Source: CAISIP01 sp038326025
Lineage (GTDB): Bacteria; Pseudomonadota; Gammaproteobacteria; Burkholderiales; Burkholderiaceae_C
NCBI GenBank assembly: GCA_038326025.1
Contig: JBBQJP010000016.1
Location: 1 to 64,000, forward strand
Reading direction: 5' to 3'
DNA: 64,000 bases
The stretch's first letter is position 1; every line of letters starts with the position of its first letter. A program made the position numbers and the translations under genes. Below, piece by piece: positions 9,133-17,484 of the stretch. Under the pieces are notes generated by a model that worked only from the letters and a program-made list of their open reading frames with translations, was not told where the DNA came from and did not search any database.

Positions 9133-10212
9133 CTACTGCAGTGCGTCCTGGTCCCCATCCACCTTGTCGATCTTCTTTCGCGCAATTGCCCGCTCATCGG
9201 CGTCCGCCTGAGGCGCCTCATGCCAGGACTCGGCTTGCGGCGTGAGTTGCAGAACCGCCTCGATCGGGAAGTGATCAGAGCCAATGTCGGATAGCCTGGC
9301 AAGCGACACGACCGTGAAGTCTGGCGAGCAAAACACATGGTCCAAAGGCCAGCGCAGGAACGGATACTGCGCATGAAAGGTGTTGTAACTGCCGCGTCCG
9401 ATACGGATATCCAGCAGTCCGCTCAGCTTCTGGAACAAACGCGTCGTCGCCGACCAGGCCACGTCATTGAGGTCGCCTATCACCACAACTGACCGAACCG
9501 GCTCAGGCTGCGCCGTGGCAACCAGCAACAACTCGGCGTCGCGCTCGGCCGAACTGGGGTTTTCGGTTGGGCTCGGCGGTGCAGGGTGCACACAGTACAA
9601 CTGCACCAGCTGAGCCGAGCGCAGACGCACCTTGACATGAATGGAAGGCACACCCTCTTCCACCAGAAAATGCAGTTGCGGGTTCACCAGTGGCAAACGC
9701 GAATACAGGTGCATGCCGTACAGGTTGTCCAGCGGGTGCTTGACGGTATGGGGATATGTCGCTTCCAGTGCACTGAGCTGTTCTTCCCACCAGCGGTCGG
9801 TCTCCACCGTCAGCAAAACATCAGGTTGGCGCGCTTGCACCAATTGCAGCAAACTCTCCGCGTTGCGGTTGGACATCAGCACATTGCTGATCATCAAGGC
9901 GATCGTGTTGTCCGGGTCAGGTCTTACAGCCTTGTGCACCTGCCTGGGGTACAGCGCCGTGTACGGCACGATGCGTACCAGCTGGAAAACCAGACACGCG
10001 GCAAGTGCCCCCAGCAGCACCCGGTCCAACGTTTCATTCCAGCCGACATACTTCAGGTAAACCGCCATCGTGGCCATGCCGATTACGGCAATCTGAACGC
10101 GCGGGAACTCAAATCCACGCACCCACCAGGCGTCCAGGCGCAAAAGCGGCAACAAGGTCCAGATGACCACGCATACCGCGGTCACGGCAAGCAAACCGTG
10201 CAATATCGTCAT
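9133..10212 (-). CDS. Membrane-anchored endonuclease/exonuclease/phosphatase-family protein
   Basis: A 359-residue protein with three hydrophobic N-terminal segments (to about residue 90) followed by an EEP-fold domain. Supporting motifs are the VIGDLND segment (metal and catalytic Asp/Asn), the WPLDHVF segment, and GSDHFPIEA near the C-terminus, which holds the conserved SDH. The fold covers nucleases, lipid phosphatases and related phosphodiesterases. The anchor suggests action at the membrane, so a lipid or polymer substrate is as likely as DNA. The start at 10212 has an AGAGG site; an upstream in-frame ATG at 10266 is less likely. Confidence 0.83.
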   Translation of the reverse strand: MTILHGLLAVTAVCVVIWTLLPLLRLDAWWVRGFEFPRVQIAVIGMATMAVYLKYVGWNETLDRVLLGALAACLVFQLVRIVPYTALYPRQVHKAVRPDPDNTIALMISNVLMSNRNAESLLQLVQARQPDVLLTVETDRWWEEQLSALEATYPHTVKHPLDNLYGMHLYSRLPLVNPQLHFLVEEGVPSIHVKVRLRSAQLVQLYCVHPAPPSPTENPSSAERDAELLLVATAQPEPVRSVVVIGDLNDVAWSATTRLFQKLSGLLDIRIGRGSYNTFHAQYPFLRWPLDHVFCSPDFTVVSLARLSDIGSDHFPIEAVLQLTPQAESWHEAPQADADERAIARKKIDKVDGDQDALQ

Positions 10213-10610
10213 GCGTCGACCTCTGTCGCGGCTGGCACTTTCGCGCGCTTCAAAGTCAATCGGCATGGGTTTTTCATGCCGGCACAACAGCCTGAGCCAA
10301 ACGAGTTCGATCGGTGCCACATCCACAACATGGTATTGCAGGGTCTGGGTGACCCACTGGCGCAGCCAACACAATCCCGGTACGCCAACCAGGCATGCGC
10401 CCGATCAGCGCACGCAAGCGACTTTTGTCCATACTGCAATCATGGCCTAAGTGATTGATCCGAAAGGAATATAATCCCGCACCTCGCGCAGATCTACGGC
10501 CGCCTTCCGCAACTGCGACGCCACCCCAAATCCACTGCCCGCGTCATTGCCGCTGCCTTGCCGTCTGTCACGGCGCCAGGCGATGGTGTTGCGGTTACTG
10601 AAAGTCCTGC
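10213..10610. other. Intergenic region upstream of the J-domain operon
   Basis: About 400 bases between divergent genes. It contains an isolated perfect TATAAT at 10470-10475 without a matching -35 box, and a 7-bp hairpin near 10262-10282. No small gene stands out. The promoters for the EEP gene and the J-domain operon must lie here. Confidence 0.4.
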
Positions 10611-10886
10611 TTGAAAGACCACTACGCCGCGTTGGGCGTCAGCAGCGCTGCCACACTAGCCGAGATCAAGAAGGCGTTCCGTCAGCAGGCGGCTTTGCAC
10701 CATCCTGACCGCAACACAACTGAGAGTGCCCCCGCGCGGTTCCGCTTGGTGCAGGAGGCCTATGACGTGCTGGCAGACGAAACCAAACGCGCCGCTTACG
10801 ACAACAACCGCAAACGCAATCTGCTGGACAACCCGCTGGAAACTGCCAGCGACATCTGGTCGGCCTATTTCAACCGTCTGATCTGA
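10611..10886 (+). CDS. Stand-alone J-domain protein (DnaJ-like)
   Basis: A 91-residue protein that is essentially one J domain (residues 1-70) with the HPD motif at residues 31-33 (HHPDRN). It has no Gly/Phe region, zinc finger or C-terminal peptide-binding domain. J domains stimulate Hsp70 ATPase, so it is likely a dedicated co-chaperone. The start is TTG at 10611: an in-frame TGA at 10599 rules out an upstream start, and the sequence aligns with the usual J-domain beginning. It leads a tight run of three unrecognised genes. Confidence 0.88.
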   Translation: MKDHYAALGVSSAATLAEIKKAFRQQAALHHPDRNTTESAPARFRLVQEAYDVLADETKRAAYDNNRKRNLLDNPLETASDIWSAYFNRLI

Positions 10887-10899
10887 AACTACCATCCCC

Positions 10900-11460
10900 A
10901 TGCGACTGTCACCATTTTTTCATCAACTGCGCTCATCCTATGTGGCCGAGATCGAGGATCTGAGCCACGACACGGATGGCACGTTCGTCCTGCAGCAGCG
11001 GCTGACGCAACGCCGAAGCGAGTTGGAGTTTCTGCTGCGCATGCTCGAACTCAGCCCCGAGATGGTCGCCGTGTTACTGCACAAGGCCTTTATCTTCAAC
11101 ACACCATTGGCCATGCACCAGGTACTGGGCTGCGAGCCCGAAGACCTGCCCGAATGGGACAGCCTGGCCGACGCGGTGACGGTGGCAAGCTGGGCCCAGC
11201 CCCTGGTCCGCACCATTCGCGCACAAGCGGCTGGCGACTGGTTCATGACGGTGGCAGCGGCCGCCGAGTTCATGCTCGGCATGACCGCAAGTTCCGGCGC
11301 CGAACCGGACGCACAAGCAGACGACGAGCACGACAGTGCGCAGACGGATGACGCGGACTACTTGTCGGCCGACGACGACGTCCGCGCAGGCTCCGCTCAG
11401 GACCGCGAGGCGGCTGGCGCCGACTGGATGGCTGAGCAAGGATTCGACCGCAAGGACTGA
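10900..11460 (+). CDS. Hypothetical acidic protein, J-domain operon gene 2
   Basis: A 186-residue soluble protein, helical over residues 1-130, with a very acidic low-complexity tail (QADDEHDSAQTDDADYLSADD). It is 13 bases after the J-domain gene and five bases before the next. It has no motif I recognise. Because the first gene encodes a minimal J-domain protein, this could be part of a specialised client or adaptor set; that is inference from position only. Confidence 0.8.
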   Translation: MRLSPFFHQLRSSYVAEIEDLSHDTDGTFVLQQRLTQRRSELEFLLRMLELSPEMVAVLLHKAFIFNTPLAMHQVLGCEPEDLPEWDSLADAVTVASWAQPLVRTIRAQAAGDWFMTVAAAAEFMLGMTASSGAEPDAQADDEHDSAQTDDADYLSADDDVRAGSAQDREAAGADWMAEQGFDRKD

Positions 11461-11465
11461 GCAAC

Positions 11466-12212
11466 ATGAACCACCTTGCCCTGATCGAAAAAACCCGCAG
11501 CCTGATTGCCGCGGGCGACATCTCCGGCGCCGAATCGGCCCTGACCGAACTGGCCGACACCGACGGCGACGGCGCCCTGGTAGTGGTGCTGGAGCAGCTC
11601 GAACCCAAAGACATCCTGGCCGTGATCCGCGAGTACGACCAGTCCAAGGAATCGATCATCAACCTGCTGGTCACACCCTCGCAGTTCGCGCGCGCCATGG
11701 TGATCGAGAAACAATACAAAGACCTGACCCACACGCATTTGCGTGGCATGGTCAACTCGGTGCTGTTCCGCGACGAGGCCAACCCGGTCGATTTTCTGAA
11801 CGCGATTGGCGACCTGGAAGGTGGCAGCGAGGCTGTGGCCAATTACTTTACCGACAAGTGGGGCCGTATCGAGGCGTTTGCCCGCACCGGCACCTTCGAC
11901 ACGGTCGAGGAAGACGGCGAGATACTGTCGGAGACCGCGTTATATGCATCGGCCTACGCCAAGCCGCGCATCGAACTCGACGAGGTGGCCGACCAGGACT
12001 GGATGGAACTGGCCTGGTTGCTGCGTTATGAGTGTCCCGATCTCTTCATCGAAATGCTGTTGGTGATGCGCGCCAAGGCACGGGCATTTGACCTGGGTCT
12101 GGACACAGAAGAAGAACTGCCCGAGGACGACGGCAAGGTCGAGACCGGCGATACCGACCGCGGTGGCAGCACGCCAGCGGCACGCGACGACGACGAAGAA
12201 TCCGCCATCTGA
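11466..12212 (+). CDS. Hypothetical acidic protein, J-domain operon gene 3
   Basis: A 248-residue acidic soluble protein with a helical N-terminal part (MNHLALIEKTRSLIAAGD) and a charged disordered tail of about 35 residues. Residues 60-110 contain a conserved-looking hydrophobic core (IREYDQSKESIINLL). I recognise no family. Its position five bases after the previous stop supports co-translation with the J-domain operon. Confidence 0.8.
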   Translation: MNHLALIEKTRSLIAAGDISGAESALTELADTDGDGALVVVLEQLEPKDILAVIREYDQSKESIINLLVTPSQFARAMVIEKQYKDLTHTHLRGMVNSVLFRDEANPVDFLNAIGDLEGGSEAVANYFTDKWGRIEAFARTGTFDTVEEDGEILSETALYASAYAKPRIELDEVADQDWMELAWLLRYECPDLFIEMLLVMRAKARAFDLGLDTEEELPEDDGKVETGDTDRGGSTPAARDDDEESAI

Positions 12213-12259
12213 GCCCGCCCACTTCAGCTGTTTCCCGCCCAGTGACACCCACCACAGAC

Positions 12260-13501
12260 ATGCAGAGTCAGCCACAAGCCGCGTCGCAGACCGTTGCGGT
12301 GTTCGACCAACGGCCCTTCTTCGAGAAGGCGCTGCAACATGGCCTGCAACACGGCATCATTTCAGCCGAGCGGATTGATGGCATGCGCCAGGAAGCACCC
12401 AAGGGCATGGTGCAGATCGCGCGTTACTTTGGCACCGAATTTCTGCGCCCGGATCTCGAACTGGCCAAGGACCGCATGGTCAATCTGATCAGCTTGTACC
12501 TGGAAGAGTCGAACGACGGCGATCTGGGCCAAGCCGCACAAGCCTTGCGCGATTATTCGCTGCTGTCGCGATCCAAGGGCGGTTCGGACATGCTCAAGGC
12601 CTTGATTGCGATGCCGCAAAGCAGCCATTTCGGCATGCAGGACGGCGCGGGCTTTCGCGACGAACATATCCCGCTGCTGGCTAAATGGTCGGTGCGCAGT
12701 CTGGCCGATTACCGCGCCGAAAAAGCCCGACGCGACCAGACCGCCAAGCTGATCGGCGCGGCTACCTGGCTGGCTGGCCATCTCGGACTCGACGAAGAAG
12801 AACTCGCTGAGGCCGGTGTCGACGCCGAAGCCGTCATTCGCACGGCCTTGCTGGCACAGCTGGGCCGGCATCGCACCCTGCCGGATTGGCCCACGCTTGA
12901 AAAATGGCTGGCCGCTTTGCGCAAGAAATTCACGCCTGCGTCTATTGCCGATGGCAAGTGGGCCGCCGTCCCGCTGCCCAAAGACCTGCCATCCGAGTGG
13001 CGGCCAGTTGTGGAGGCCACATGTGTTTCGCTGATGGCCGACCTACCCCGGCTGCTGGACCCGGCCATACCTGTGCGCCGGCTGCTGACCCAGACGCCGG
13101 CCTTTGTCGGGCGCTATTTCTGGCGTGAAGACGCGTTGGCCGAGGTCGAGCATTTCGAGCGCCAGAACTCCGCTGTGTGGGACAAGGCTACTGATGGCCA
13201 CGAAGACGAGAGCTCCCTGTTGACGCTGTTGCTGCGCATTGCCGCGGGCAGCAGCCACACTACGCTGCTCACGACGGGCACGGCGAACAGCCTGATTCGC
13301 AAAATCCGCAAATCCGGCATCGACCGTGAATTGCCGCGCCTGTTTATCCGCAAACATGCGCCATTCGCATTGCAGGACGACTATCTTCAGTTATGGAACA
13401 ACTTCGCGGACGAGGCCGAACCCACGCTGCGCAGCGATTTGCCGCAGGCCAACCAGGATGCACTGGCGTTGCTGCGCCGCGAATGCAACCTGGCGGATTG
13501 A
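12260..13501 (+). CDS. Hypothetical protein, J-domain operon gene 4
   Basis: A 413-residue soluble, mostly helical protein that I do not recognise. No nucleotide-binding loop, zinc motif or membrane segment is visible. It follows gene 3 by 47 bases when the ATG at 12260 is used; a GTG at 12242 would add six residues and neither start has a good ribosome site. The four genes 10611-13501 share direction and tight spacing and are best treated as one operon of unknown role. Confidence 0.8.
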   Translation: MQSQPQAASQTVAVFDQRPFFEKALQHGLQHGIISAERIDGMRQEAPKGMVQIARYFGTEFLRPDLELAKDRMVNLISLYLEESNDGDLGQAAQALRDYSLLSRSKGGSDMLKALIAMPQSSHFGMQDGAGFRDEHIPLLAKWSVRSLADYRAEKARRDQTAKLIGAATWLAGHLGLDEEELAEAGVDAEAVIRTALLAQLGRHRTLPDWPTLEKWLAALRKKFTPASIADGKWAAVPLPKDLPSEWRPVVEATCVSLMADLPRLLDPAIPVRRLLTQTPAFVGRYFWREDALAEVEHFERQNSAVWDKATDGHEDESSLLTLLLRIAAGSSHTTLLTTGTANSLIRKIRKSGIDRELPRLFIRKHAPFALQDDYLQLWNNFADEAEPTLRSDLPQANQDALALLRRECNLAD

Positions 13502-13586
13502 CGGCTCAACATCGGGCAAAGCGCTGATACAAGCCGCGACAACTTCGGTCATCATCGCGCTTTAATATGGCTCCAAAGGGGGCCTT

Positions 13587-14135
13587 ATGACCAAGTCTGT
13601 GATGTTCCTGCTGCTCGCGTTTACGTTTTGTGCAAGCGCGCAGGCCGATGTCTACAAATGCAAGGGGTCGGACGGCAGGACCGTGTATGCCGATGAGCCG
13701 TGCGGACGCAATGCCACCCGGCTGTCCAACCTGGAAATCAATACCCTGCCTGCCAGCATCGTTGCAAAACCCGATCGGCCGTCCCTTGCGCCAGTCCCAA
13801 CGGCGCAGAACCTGCCAGAAACGCAGGCCCCTGCCACTACGCCTGCGTTCGTCGCCAATGCGGCGCAATGCGAACGCGCCCGACGCAATGCCGACACCAC
13901 GGCCAGCAGTTTCACCGCCGATCCCAAACGGGTCGAACTCGCACAGCAGGAGGTCAACATTGCCTGTTTTGGAAGCGCCAAGGCGGGCGAAATCGAACAG
14001 GCACGTGCCGCCGCAACCCGCGTCATCATTCACCAGGCTCGACCAGCGCTTCGTCCACCGCGTTTCATCACGTTTTGCCGGGGCGCTTTTTGTTACGACG
14101 ACCTGGGGGGGCGGCATCCGAGAGCGCACCACTGA
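13587..14135 (+). CDS. DUF4124-domain secreted protein
   Basis: A 182-residue exported protein. A cleavable signal peptide ends near AQADVY and is directly followed by the DUF4124 pattern VYKCKGSDGRTVYADEPC, a short beta domain with two cysteines common in proteobacterial envelope proteins. Residues 70-100 are Pro/Ala-rich and the C-terminus adds two more cysteines (TFCRGAFCYDD). Function unknown. Confidence 0.85.
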   Translation: MTKSVMFLLLAFTFCASAQADVYKCKGSDGRTVYADEPCGRNATRLSNLEINTLPASIVAKPDRPSLAPVPTAQNLPETQAPATTPAFVANAAQCERARRNADTTASSFTADPKRVELAQQEVNIACFGSAKAGEIEQARAAATRVIIHQARPALRPPRFITFCRGAFCYDDLGGRHPRAHH

Positions 14136-14232
14136 CGGCGCGTCTGCGGGCATCTGTTGCTCTGCTTACACGCGCAGGTCGTCATGAAAACCAGCGGGCG
14201 TGGCCGGCGAGCGCAAACGGATAATGCGCAGC

Positions 14233-14529
14233 ATGAGAATCAACCTCGTTACCCCATTTGCCGAAAAAGACGCCGTCAAGGCCTTGGGAGCCCGCTGGGA
14301 CCCGGCCAAAAAGATCTGGTACATCAACGATGTGGCGGATCTGACCCCGTTCCAGCGCTGGATCCCTGATCTGAAGGCCGCTACGGATGGCGGTGGGGCC
14401 AGCACTTCCGCTGCAGTGCGCAAAATACCATCGCCCACGCCGCGCAAGCCAGCGGCGTTGGACGTGCCCCATTGTGGTTGCCCGGTTCTACCATGGGAAT
14501 CCTGCGCGCATTCGCCAGACCCGCGCTGA
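14233..14529 (+). CDS. DUF5710-like domain protein
   Basis: About 98 residues. Residues 1-45 match the DUF5710 pattern: INLVTPFAEKDAVKALGARW followed by WYINDVADLTPFQRW. This small domain occurs alone or attached to phage and plasmid primases and DNA-handling proteins. The remaining 50 residues are low complexity. The start at 14233 gives the usual beginning of the domain; in-frame starts at 14224 (ATG) and 14200 (GTG) are possible. Confidence 0.65.
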   Translation: MRINLVTPFAEKDAVKALGARWDPAKKIWYINDVADLTPFQRWIPDLKAATDGGGASTSAAVRKIPSPTPRKPAALDVPHCGCPVLPWESCAHSPDPR

Positions 14530-14637
14530 CCGGCGTTGCAGGGCTGGCCGCCTGAGCAACCGGCTGCTGACGGACGCTGTGGCGTCGCGGCCACGCCAGC
14601 CTACAGTGGCTAGATTTTCCGTCGACTCCAGAAATAC

Positions 14638-14653
14638 CTGTTGATTTTTACAG
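14638..14653. promoter_or_regulatory. LexA (SOS) box 1
   Basis: CTGT at 14638-14641 and ACAG at 14650-14653, separated by exactly eight bases, match the CTGT-N8-ACAG LexA box. It overlaps the -35 hexamer of the promoter at 14641-14668. Confidence 0.8.
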
Positions 14654-14668
14654 TGGTTTTCATATACT
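14641..14668 (+). promoter_or_regulatory. Sigma-70-type promoter between two LexA boxes
   Basis: TTGATT (14641-14646), a 16-base spacer and TATACT (14663-14668). The -35 lies inside LexA box 1 and the -10 touches LexA box 2, so bound LexA would block RNA polymerase directly. The start codon of the first small gene is 37 bases after the -10. Confidence 0.7.
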
Positions 14669-14682
14669 GTACGAAACAACAG
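14667..14682. promoter_or_regulatory. LexA (SOS) box 2
   Basis: CTGT at 14667-14670 and ACAG at 14679-14682 with an eight-base spacer. The distance to box 1 is 29 bases. Two exact boxes in 45 bases are very unlikely by chance and point to tight SOS repression. Confidence 0.8.
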
Positions 14683-14705
14683 TCAATGTACTTCTGGAGA
14701 AGAAA

Positions 14706-14903
14706 ATGGACCATATCGAATGGATCGCCCGCTGCTCTGCCCGACTCCACGCCCAATGGCCGCGGCTGGCGCGGGAACAACGCGACGAAGTCGCCCGCGA
14801 CCTCTGGTCAGACCGACGCTGGCAACAAAGCGAGCCAGAGGCCGCGGTGGTCGAGTGGTTGCGCCAGGGCATTCCGTCACCGGTGGGAGGGAGCGCGGCA
14901 TGA
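14706..14903 (+). CDS. Small SOS-regulated hypothetical protein
   Basis: A 65-residue, Trp- and Arg-rich soluble protein (DHIEWIARCSARLHAQWPRL) with no membrane segment. A GGAGAAGAAA site precedes the ATG. It is placed directly behind the doubly LexA-boxed promoter, so it should be expressed after DNA damage. I recognise no named family. It overlaps the next tiny gene by ATGA. It is not similar to TisB, SymE or SulA as far as can be seen by eye. Confidence 0.75.
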   Translation: MDHIEWIARCSARLHAQWPRLAREQRDEVARDLWSDRRWQQSEPEAAVVEWLRQGIPSPVGGSAA

Positions 14904-15004
14904 AACACAGCTATTACCCCCCCGTGGCCAACAGCCGCCTGTGGCGGCTTGCCGACACCATGCCGGGGCGCAAACTGTTCGTTGCACTCTGGGCCTGGAT
15001 GTAA
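14900..15004 (+). CDS. 34-residue SOS-regulated micro-protein
   Basis: A short frame whose ATG at 14900 overlaps the TGA of the preceding gene (ATGA), a typical translational-coupling arrangement. The product is basic and aromatic with an amphipathic or weakly hydrophobic end (KLFVALWAWM). Evidence that it is real is positional: the coupled start and the shared SOS promoter. Its composition would allow a membrane-associated peptide, but this is inference. Confidence 0.4.
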   Translation: MKHSYYPPVANSRLWRLADTMPGRKLFVALWAWM

Positions 15005-15036
15005 GCTGGCGGCAAACGCCAACACGCCTTTTGCAC

Positions 15037-15052
15037 CGTTGCCGCGGCAACG
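15037..15052. repeat. 16-bp perfect palindrome between convergent genes
   Basis: Two eight-base arms with no loop lie between the SOS micro-gene and the end of cioB. There is no T-run, so it is not a classical terminator. It might be a protein site or simply chance. Confidence 0.3.
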
Positions 15053-15082
15053 CGCGAATCACGCGAAACCTGCTGGGTACCG

Positions 15083-16117
15083 TCAATAAACCAGCGCGGT
15101 CGACTTGCCCCAGAACACCCGGTACGCGAATACGGTGTAGGCCAGAATCACCGGCAATACCACCGCCACACCATAAAAGATCACCATCAGTGCCTCGGGC
15201 GCACTGGCAGATTGCCAGATCGTGATCCGGTCGATCACCAGCCACGGAAACAGGCTGTAGGCCAAGCCATAAAACGCCAGCAACATGATGCCGACGGTGC
15301 CGGCAAACGGCACCGCAATGCCGTACTGGTTGTTCTGCGCCAGGCGCGTGGGCAATCGACGCAGGCTGCGCGCGATCAACACGAACAACACGAGCGTCAT
15401 CAACGGAATCGGCAACAGGGTCACCAGGTTTGGAAAGCTGAACCACTTGTCGAAGATACGCGCACTGACCCACGGCGTGACGACCGAGATCGCGCTGATG
15501 CCCAGTGCCGTCAACCACAGGCTGGCCCAGGCCCAGCGCACGGCCTTGCGTTGCAACTCGCCCTCGGTTTTCATGATCAACCAACCCGCACCCAGCAGGC
15601 AATAGGCGGCGACCAGACAAAAGCCGATCATGGCGCTGAACAAATGGCTCCACAGGTCGTTTTGAAAGCCGGTGACCAGCGCGCCGAGCATGAAGCCCTG
15701 CGACCAACCCGTCAGCAGCGAGCCAGCGTAAAACGCGCGGTCCCACCAGTGCTTATGGTTGGCTTGCGCCTTGACCCGGAAATCAAAGGCCACGCCACGC
15801 AGGATCAAGGCCATCAGCATCAGCGCGACCGGCAGATACAGATGCCCCATGATCACGCCGTTGGCGAGCGGAAAAGCCACCAGCAACACGCCGCCGCCCA
15901 GCACCAGCCATGTCTCGTTCGCGTCCCAGAACGGTCCGATGCTGGCGATCATCGTGTCCTTCTGGACGCCATCGTCGGCGCGCCGCAACAACACGCCCAC
16001 ACCCAGGTCGTAACCGTCGAGCACCACGTAAATCAGCATTGACAAGCCCATCACTGCAGCAAAAGCCAGTGGCAGCCAGCCCGCTGGCTGCGTCAAATCC
16101 GGTATCAGGTCGGTCAT
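15083..16117 (-). CDS. cioB: Cytochrome bd-type (CioB) quinol oxidase subunit II
   Basis: A 344-residue polytopic membrane protein of the CydB/CioB family, with the family-defining VLDGYDLGVGVLLR start and GPFWDANETWLVLGGG segment. It forms the heterodimeric quinol oxidase with the adjacent subunit I, reducing O2 to water in the cytoplasmic membrane. It overlaps cioA by four bases. The short Q-loop of its partner suggests the cyanide-insensitive branch. No CydX-like peptide is encoded directly after it on this strand. Confidence 0.93.
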   Translation of the reverse strand: MTDLIPDLTQPAGWLPLAFAAVMGLSMLIYVVLDGYDLGVGVLLRRADDGVQKDTMIASIGPFWDANETWLVLGGGVLLVAFPLANGVIMGHLYLPVALMLMALILRGVAFDFRVKAQANHKHWWDRAFYAGSLLTGWSQGFMLGALVTGFQNDLWSHLFSAMIGFCLVAAYCLLGAGWLIMKTEGELQRKAVRWAWASLWLTALGISAISVVTPWVSARIFDKWFSFPNLVTLLPIPLMTLVLFVLIARSLRRLPTRLAQNNQYGIAVPFAGTVGIMLLAFYGLAYSLFPWLVIDRITIWQSASAPEALMVIFYGVAVVLPVILAYTVFAYRVFWGKSTALVY

Positions 16118-17484
16118 GCTGCCTCTCCCATCTGCGCGAATCCGGTCGGAACCGCCATCGACGTTTCAAGCGGTTGCAATTTGTCGGGCGCTTTGCGCGC
16201 CAGGTAGAACACGACCCGCACATACGCCACCAGCAACGCGACATACAGCATGAGGTAAAGGCTCAGGGTCAGCGCGATATGGGCGGCAGGCACCGCAGAG
16301 GCAGCCTGCGCAGCTGTTAACACACCGGACACCAGCCATGGCTGGCGGCCGATCTCGGTCACATACCAGCCGGCGATCAGGGCCACCCAGCCGGCAAACG
16401 TCATTGCCACCAGCACCCGGGCCAGCCAGGGCCGGATCTCGTTGTCGCTGCGCAGCCGCCAGGCGCTGTACCAGCTCACGGCCAGCATCAGCATCCCCAC
16501 GCCGACCATGACGCGAAACGCCCAGAACACCGGCGCCACCGGCGGATGCATCTCGCCAAAGTCCTTGATGCCCTTGATCTCGCCATTCCAGTCGTGGGTC
16601 AAATAAAGCGATGCCAGATTGGGTATGGATATCTCGTACCGGTTCGATTGCGTAGCTTGGTCCGGCAACGCAAACAGAACGGCTGGCGCACCTTTTTGCG
16701 TGTCCCAGATACCTTCCATTGCCGCCAGCTTGGCGGGCTGGTGCTCCAGTGTGTTCAGGCCGTGCAGGTCGCCGACGACAATCTGCAGCGGAATCAGCAG
16801 CGCGGCTGCGTATACGCCCACCTTCATGGTTGCGCGTACGTCGGCGCCGCGATCTGCACGGAGCCAGCGATAAGCACTGATACCGGCCAGCAGGAACGAC
16901 ACCGTCAAGCCCGATGCAATCAGCATATGGGTCAGGCGATAAGGGAACGACGGATTGAAGATCACCTGCATCCAGCTGGTGACATGGGCCTGGCCGTTGA
17001 TCATCTCGAAACCGGCCGGCGTATGCATCCAGGAATTGAGCGCCAGAATCCAGAAGGCGGACATCGTCGTGCCGATCGCCACCAGCCAGGTCGCCATCGT
17101 GTGCACCCTTTCGCTGACGCGGCCACGCCCGAACAACATGATGCCCAGCATCGTCGCTTCCAGAAAAAATGCGGTCAACACCTCATAGGCCAGCAACGGC
17201 CCGGCCACATTGCCCACGGTGTTCATGAAGCCCGGCCAGTTGGTGCCGAACTGAAAGCTCATCGTCACGCCACTGACCACCCCCAGTGCAAAGGTCAACG
17301 CAAACACCTTGACCCAGAACTGATAGGCGTTCATCCAGTGAGCCTGTCCGGTCGCCACGAATCGCTTCTTGAAGAACAGCAAGGCCCAGCCCAGCGAAAT
17401 GCTGATGGTCGGGAACAGGATGTGAAACGTAATGTTGGCCGCAAATTGCAAACGCGCCAGCAGGAAGGGGTCGAGGTTGCTCAT
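16114..17484 (-). CDS. cioA: Cytochrome bd-type (CioA) quinol oxidase subunit I
   Basis: A 456-residue subunit I. The N-terminal ARLQFAANITFHILFP holds the conserved heme-ligand histidine, and FRVMVGVGM holds the methionine ligand region of heme b558. The length is that of the short-Q-loop CioA type rather than the longer E. coli CydA. It binds quinol and the three hemes. It is sandwiched in a three-gene operon, overlapping gbsR-type regulator and cioB genes by four bases each. Confidence 0.93.
   Translation of the reverse strand: MSNLDPFLLARLQFAANITFHILFPTISISLGWALLFFKKRFVATGQAHWMNAYQFWVKVFALTFALGVVSGVTMSFQFGTNWPGFMNTVGNVAGPLLAYEVLTAFFLEATMLGIMLFGRGRVSERVHTMATWLVAIGTTMSAFWILALNSWMHTPAGFEMINGQAHVTSWMQVIFNPSFPYRLTHMLIASGLTVSFLLAGISAYRWLRADRGADVRATMKVGVYAAALLIPLQIVVGDLHGLNTLEHQPAKLAAMEGIWDTQKGAPAVLFALPDQATQSNRYEISIPNLASLYLTHDWNGEIKGIKDFGEMHPPVAPVFWAFRVMVGVGMLMLAVSWYSAWRLRSDNEIRPWLARVLVAMTFAGWVALIAGWYVTEIGRQPWLVSGVLTAAQAASAVPAAHIALTLSLYLMLYVALLVAYVRVVFYLARKAPDKLQPLETSMAVPTGFAQMGEAA

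Noticed and set aside
10262..10282. Hairpin with CGGCATG/CATGCCG arms as a terminator or attenuator
   Set aside because: The run of T residues is in the loop, not behind the stem, and it lies in front of the EEP gene rather than at a transcript end.
10447..10475. TATAAT at 10470-10475 as a promoter of the J-domain operon
   Set aside because: No acceptable -35 hexamer lies at 16-18 bases, and it is not an extended -10. It stays a possibility only.
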